Shown piece by piece: positions 61,986 to 64,000 of a stretch of DNA of 64,000 nucleotides (position 1 is its first letter; each line of letters opens with the position of its first letter). The DNA lies in NCBI GenBank assembly GCA_003963005.1, contig RXJW01000046.1:62001-126000 (forward strand). Direction: 5' to 3'. The notes under the pieces are model-generated. The model saw only the letters and a list, made by a program, of their open reading frames with translations. It was not told the DNA's origin and searched no databases. The stretch is from Burkholderiales bacterium. Lineage in GTDB: Bacteria; Pseudomonadota; Gammaproteobacteria; Burkholderiales; Burkholderiaceae_C. Position numbers and translations under genes: made by a program.

Positions 61986-62903
61986 ATGGGCACCACCGAA
62001 CACGCCTTCACGCTTGCGCTCGCCCAGGCCGCCACGCTCGGCGAGGGCCTGCAGTGGCACCCCGCCAGCGGCCGCTGGTGGTGGACCGACATCGAAAGCG
62101 CGAGCCTGCATGCCTGGACGCCCGGCGACGGCGCCACGCTGACCGTGCGCCTGCCCGAGCGTGTGGGCTGCTTCGTGCATGCCCGCTCCGGCCGCCTGCT
62201 GCTGGCCATGGCCAAGCGCCTGGCGTGGCTCACGCTGCCCGACCTGCGTGCCACGGGCACCGTGAGCGGCGAGCCCGAGACCCTCGTGCCGCTCGAGCCG
62301 GGTCTTGCCACCCGCGCGAACGACGGCCGCTGCGACCGCAGCGGCGCCCTCGTATTCGGCACGCTGCACGAAGGCCATCCACAGCGCCCGGTCGGCAGCC
62401 TCTACCAGTTCAGCCTCGCCCGCGGCCTGCGCCGCCTGCCGCTGGATGGCGTGGCCATCGCCAACAGCATTTGCTTCAGCCCCGACGGGCGGCGGCTCTA
62501 CTACACCGACACGCCCACGCGGCGCATCCGCGTCTGCGACTACGACTCGGCCAGCGCCCGCGTCAGCGAACCCCGCCTGTTCGTCGAGAAGGGCAAGTCA
62601 CAGGGCTACCCGGATGGCTCCACGGTCGATGCCCAGGGCCACCTGTGGAACGCCGAATGGGGTGCCGGCACCGTGGCGCGCTACTCGCCCCGAGGCGAGC
62701 CTGCCGGCCGCTGGACAGCGCCGGTGGCCAACACCACCTGCCCGGCCTTCGGCGGTCCGTCGGGCAGCCAGCTGCTGGTGACCACCGCCCGCGCGGGCCT
62801 GAGCAGCGCCGAGCTGATGGCGCGGCCGCAATCGGGCAGCCTCTTCGCCCTGCCGGTGGACCCCAGCCTTTACGTGGCCGAGACGCTGTTCAACGACGCC
62901 TGA
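61986..62903 (+). CDS. SMP-30/gluconolactonase-family lactonase
   Basis: This 305-residue beta-propeller protein has LGEGLQWHPASGRWWWTDI (metal-ligand glutamate), TRANDGRCDRSGALVFGT, ANSICFSPDGRRLYYTDT, and KSQGYPDGSTVDAQGHLW with ligand Asp. It belongs to the lactone-hydrolysing SMP-30 group, close to arabinolactonase/AraB-type enzymes. It lies 4 bp after the thioesterase stop and is probably co-transcribed. Sugar lactone substrate is a likely but unproven assignment. Confidence 0.87.
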   Translation: MGTTEHAFTLALAQAATLGEGLQWHPASGRWWWTDIESASLHAWTPGDGATLTVRLPERVGCFVHARSGRLLLAMAKRLAWLTLPDLRATGTVSGEPETLVPLEPGLATRANDGRCDRSGALVFGTLHEGHPQRPVGSLYQFSLARGLRRLPLDGVAIANSICFSPDGRRLYYTDTPTRRIRVCDYDSASARVSEPRLFVEKGKSQGYPDGSTVDAQGHLWNAEWGAGTVARYSPRGEPAGRWTAPVANTTCPAFGGPSGSQLLVTTARAGLSSAELMARPQSGSLFALPVDPSLYVAETLFNDA

Positions 62904-62986
62904 ACTCGCGCCGGCACCCGGGAGTCGTCCGCCTGCCCGGAAGCTGTCGAGCGTCAGGCCTGCCCCGGCGCGACAGCCGGCCGGTG

Positions 62987-64000
62987 CTACTTGCCGATGC
63001 AGAAACTGCTGAAGATGACCCCCAGCAGCTCGTCCGCCGAGAACGCGCCGGTGATCTCGCCCAGCGCGTCGTGGGCCAGGCGCAGTTCCTCGGCCAGCAG
63101 GTCCAGCGCCGCATCGCGCTGCAGTGCGATGGCGCGTGCCTGTGCCAGGTGCTCGGCGGTGCGGGCCAGGGCCTGCACGTGGCGCTCGCGGGCGATGAAC
63201 AGGCCCTCGGGCACGGCCTGCCAGCCGGCGGTCTGCAGCAGCCGCTCGCGCAGGGCCTGCAGGCCGTCGCCGGTCTTCAGGCTCAGCGCAATCTCGCCGG
63301 CGGGCGGGGTGCCGAGGTCGGTCTTGTTGAAGACCTGGACGATGCGGCCGGCATCCACAGGCGCCAGGCGGGCGCGGATGCGTTCGTCTTCCGCCGCGTA
63401 GACCGGGTCATCGATCCGCGACAGGTCGTGCAAGAACAGCACGACGTCGGCCTCGCCGATCGCGTCCCAGCTGCGCGACACGCCGATGCGCTCGACCTCG
63501 TCGGTCGTGTCGTCGCGCAGGCCGGCGGTGTCGGTGATGTGCAGCGGCACACCGTCGATCTGGATGGTCTGGCTGACCTTGTCGCGCGTCGTGCCCGGGA
63601 TCGGCGTGACGATGGCCAGCTCCGCGCCGGCCAGCGCGTTCAGCAGCGAGCTCTTGCCGACGTTGGGCTGGCCCGCGAGCACGACCTTCAGGCCGTCCCG
63701 CAACAGTGCGCCCTGGCGCGTGCGGGCCTGCACGGCGCTCAGTTGCGACGTCAGGCGGTCGAGCCGCCCGAAGGCATCGGCCTTCTCCAGGAAGTCGATC
63801 TCTTCCTCGGGGAAGTCGAGCGTGGCCTCCACGAGCATGCGCAGCTGGATGAGCTGGTCGCGCAGCACGCCCACCTCGTGGCTGAGCGCGCCGCCGAGCG
63901 CCCGGCTGGCGCTGCGGGCCGCTGCCTCGGTGCTGGCATCGATCAGGTCGGCCACGGCCTCGGCTTGGGCGAGGTCCAGCTTGCCGTTGAGGAAGGCGCG
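62987..64000 (-). CDS. mnmE: tRNA modification GTPase MnmE, N-terminus outside window
   Basis: The visible 337 residues are the C-terminal part of MnmE. They include the helical domain, an embedded G domain with Walker [21 protein letters not shown] and NKTD motifs, and the terminal C-I-G-K catalytic cysteine. The gene is open to the last base of the window, so its start lies beyond. MnmE with MnmG forms cmnm5-uridine at tRNA wobble positions. Confidence 0.94.
   Translation of the reverse strand, partial: RAFLNGKLDLAQAEAVADLIDASTEAAARSASRALGGALSHEVGVLRDQLIQLRMLVEATLDFPEEEIDFLEKADAFGRLDRLTSQLSAVQARTRQGALLRDGLKVVLAGQPNVGKSSLLNALAGAELAIVTPIPGTTRDKVSQTIQIDGVPLHITDTAGLRDDTTDEVERIGVSRSWDAIGEADVVLFLHDLSRIDDPVYAAEDERIRARLAPVDAGRIVQVFNKTDLGTPPAGEIALSLKTGDGLQALRERLLQTAGWQAVPEGLFIARERHVQALARTAEHLAQARAIALQRDAALDLLAEELRLAHDALGEITGAFSADELLGVIFSSFCIGK

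Overview
The window is high-GC Gram-negative DNA that reads as a betaproteobacterium of the order Burkholderiales, most likely the Roseateles/Pelomonas/Rubrivivax/Leptothrix group. The grounds are PEP-CTERM sorting tails, a trimeric-type porin, TonB-dependent receptors, an AAHS aromatic-acid transporter, malate synthase G, a GTP-dependent PEP carboxykinase, and many ATGA stop/start overlaps. The placement is an inference from gene content. I see no rRNA, tRNA, CRISPR array, complete insertion sequence or prophage.

Layout. 1-3888: an operon of three PEP-CTERM exported proteins (the first cut by the window edge) ending in a 2-oxoglutarate/Fe(II) oxygenase-like protein. 4318-6889: a cytochrome c/ferritin-like pair, divergent from an outer-membrane DUF3034 protein and an exported truncated haemoglobin. 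7003-15160: a molybdenum region with a PEP-CTERM protein built of two sulfite-oxidase-like domains, a cyclotransferase-like protein, free-methionine sulfoxide reductase, and an operon modA-modB-modC-SUOX-like-nifQ-like-modE-like-Mop. It also has a DUF2325 protein divergent from a second ModE-like regulator, with a good ModE box between them.

15570-26090: a gallotannin/gallate locus. It holds a LysR regulator with two helix-turn-helix domains, an AAHS transporter, gallate dioxygenase, a porin, a cytosolic binding-protein-like gene, 4-oxalomesaconate hydratase, a CHA aldolase, then a PadR/YqjI-like regulator, DUF3861 and a subtype-B tannase. The proposed flow is ester cleavage by tannase, uptake of gallate, ring cleavage to oxalomesaconate, hydration, and aldol cleavage to pyruvate and oxaloacetate. 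No oxalomesaconate tautomerase is visible. A 1.1 kb gene-poor stretch with an imperfect direct repeat follows (26091-27235).

27236-42455: PEP carboxykinase, a secreted beta-helix protein with a LacI-type operator, two small unknowns, a YbdK ligase overlapping a CPA2 antiporter, a MOSC protein with a second beta-helix protein, an OYE reductase, RlmJ with a LacI regulator, a class II Fic protein, and an M14 carboxypeptidase. 42576-49224: a LytTR/LytS-type two-component system, a CoA-thioester degradation operon (hydratase, dehydrogenase, thiolase) behind a TetR-like palindrome, and a flavoprotein of the geranylgeranyl-reductase family. 49311-64000: two large TonB-dependent receptors, malate synthase G with a divergent LysR regulator, a DUF1992 protein, an AMP-forming acyl-CoA synthetase, a hotdog thioesterase, an SMP-30-type lactonase and the C-terminal part of MnmE, cut by the window end.
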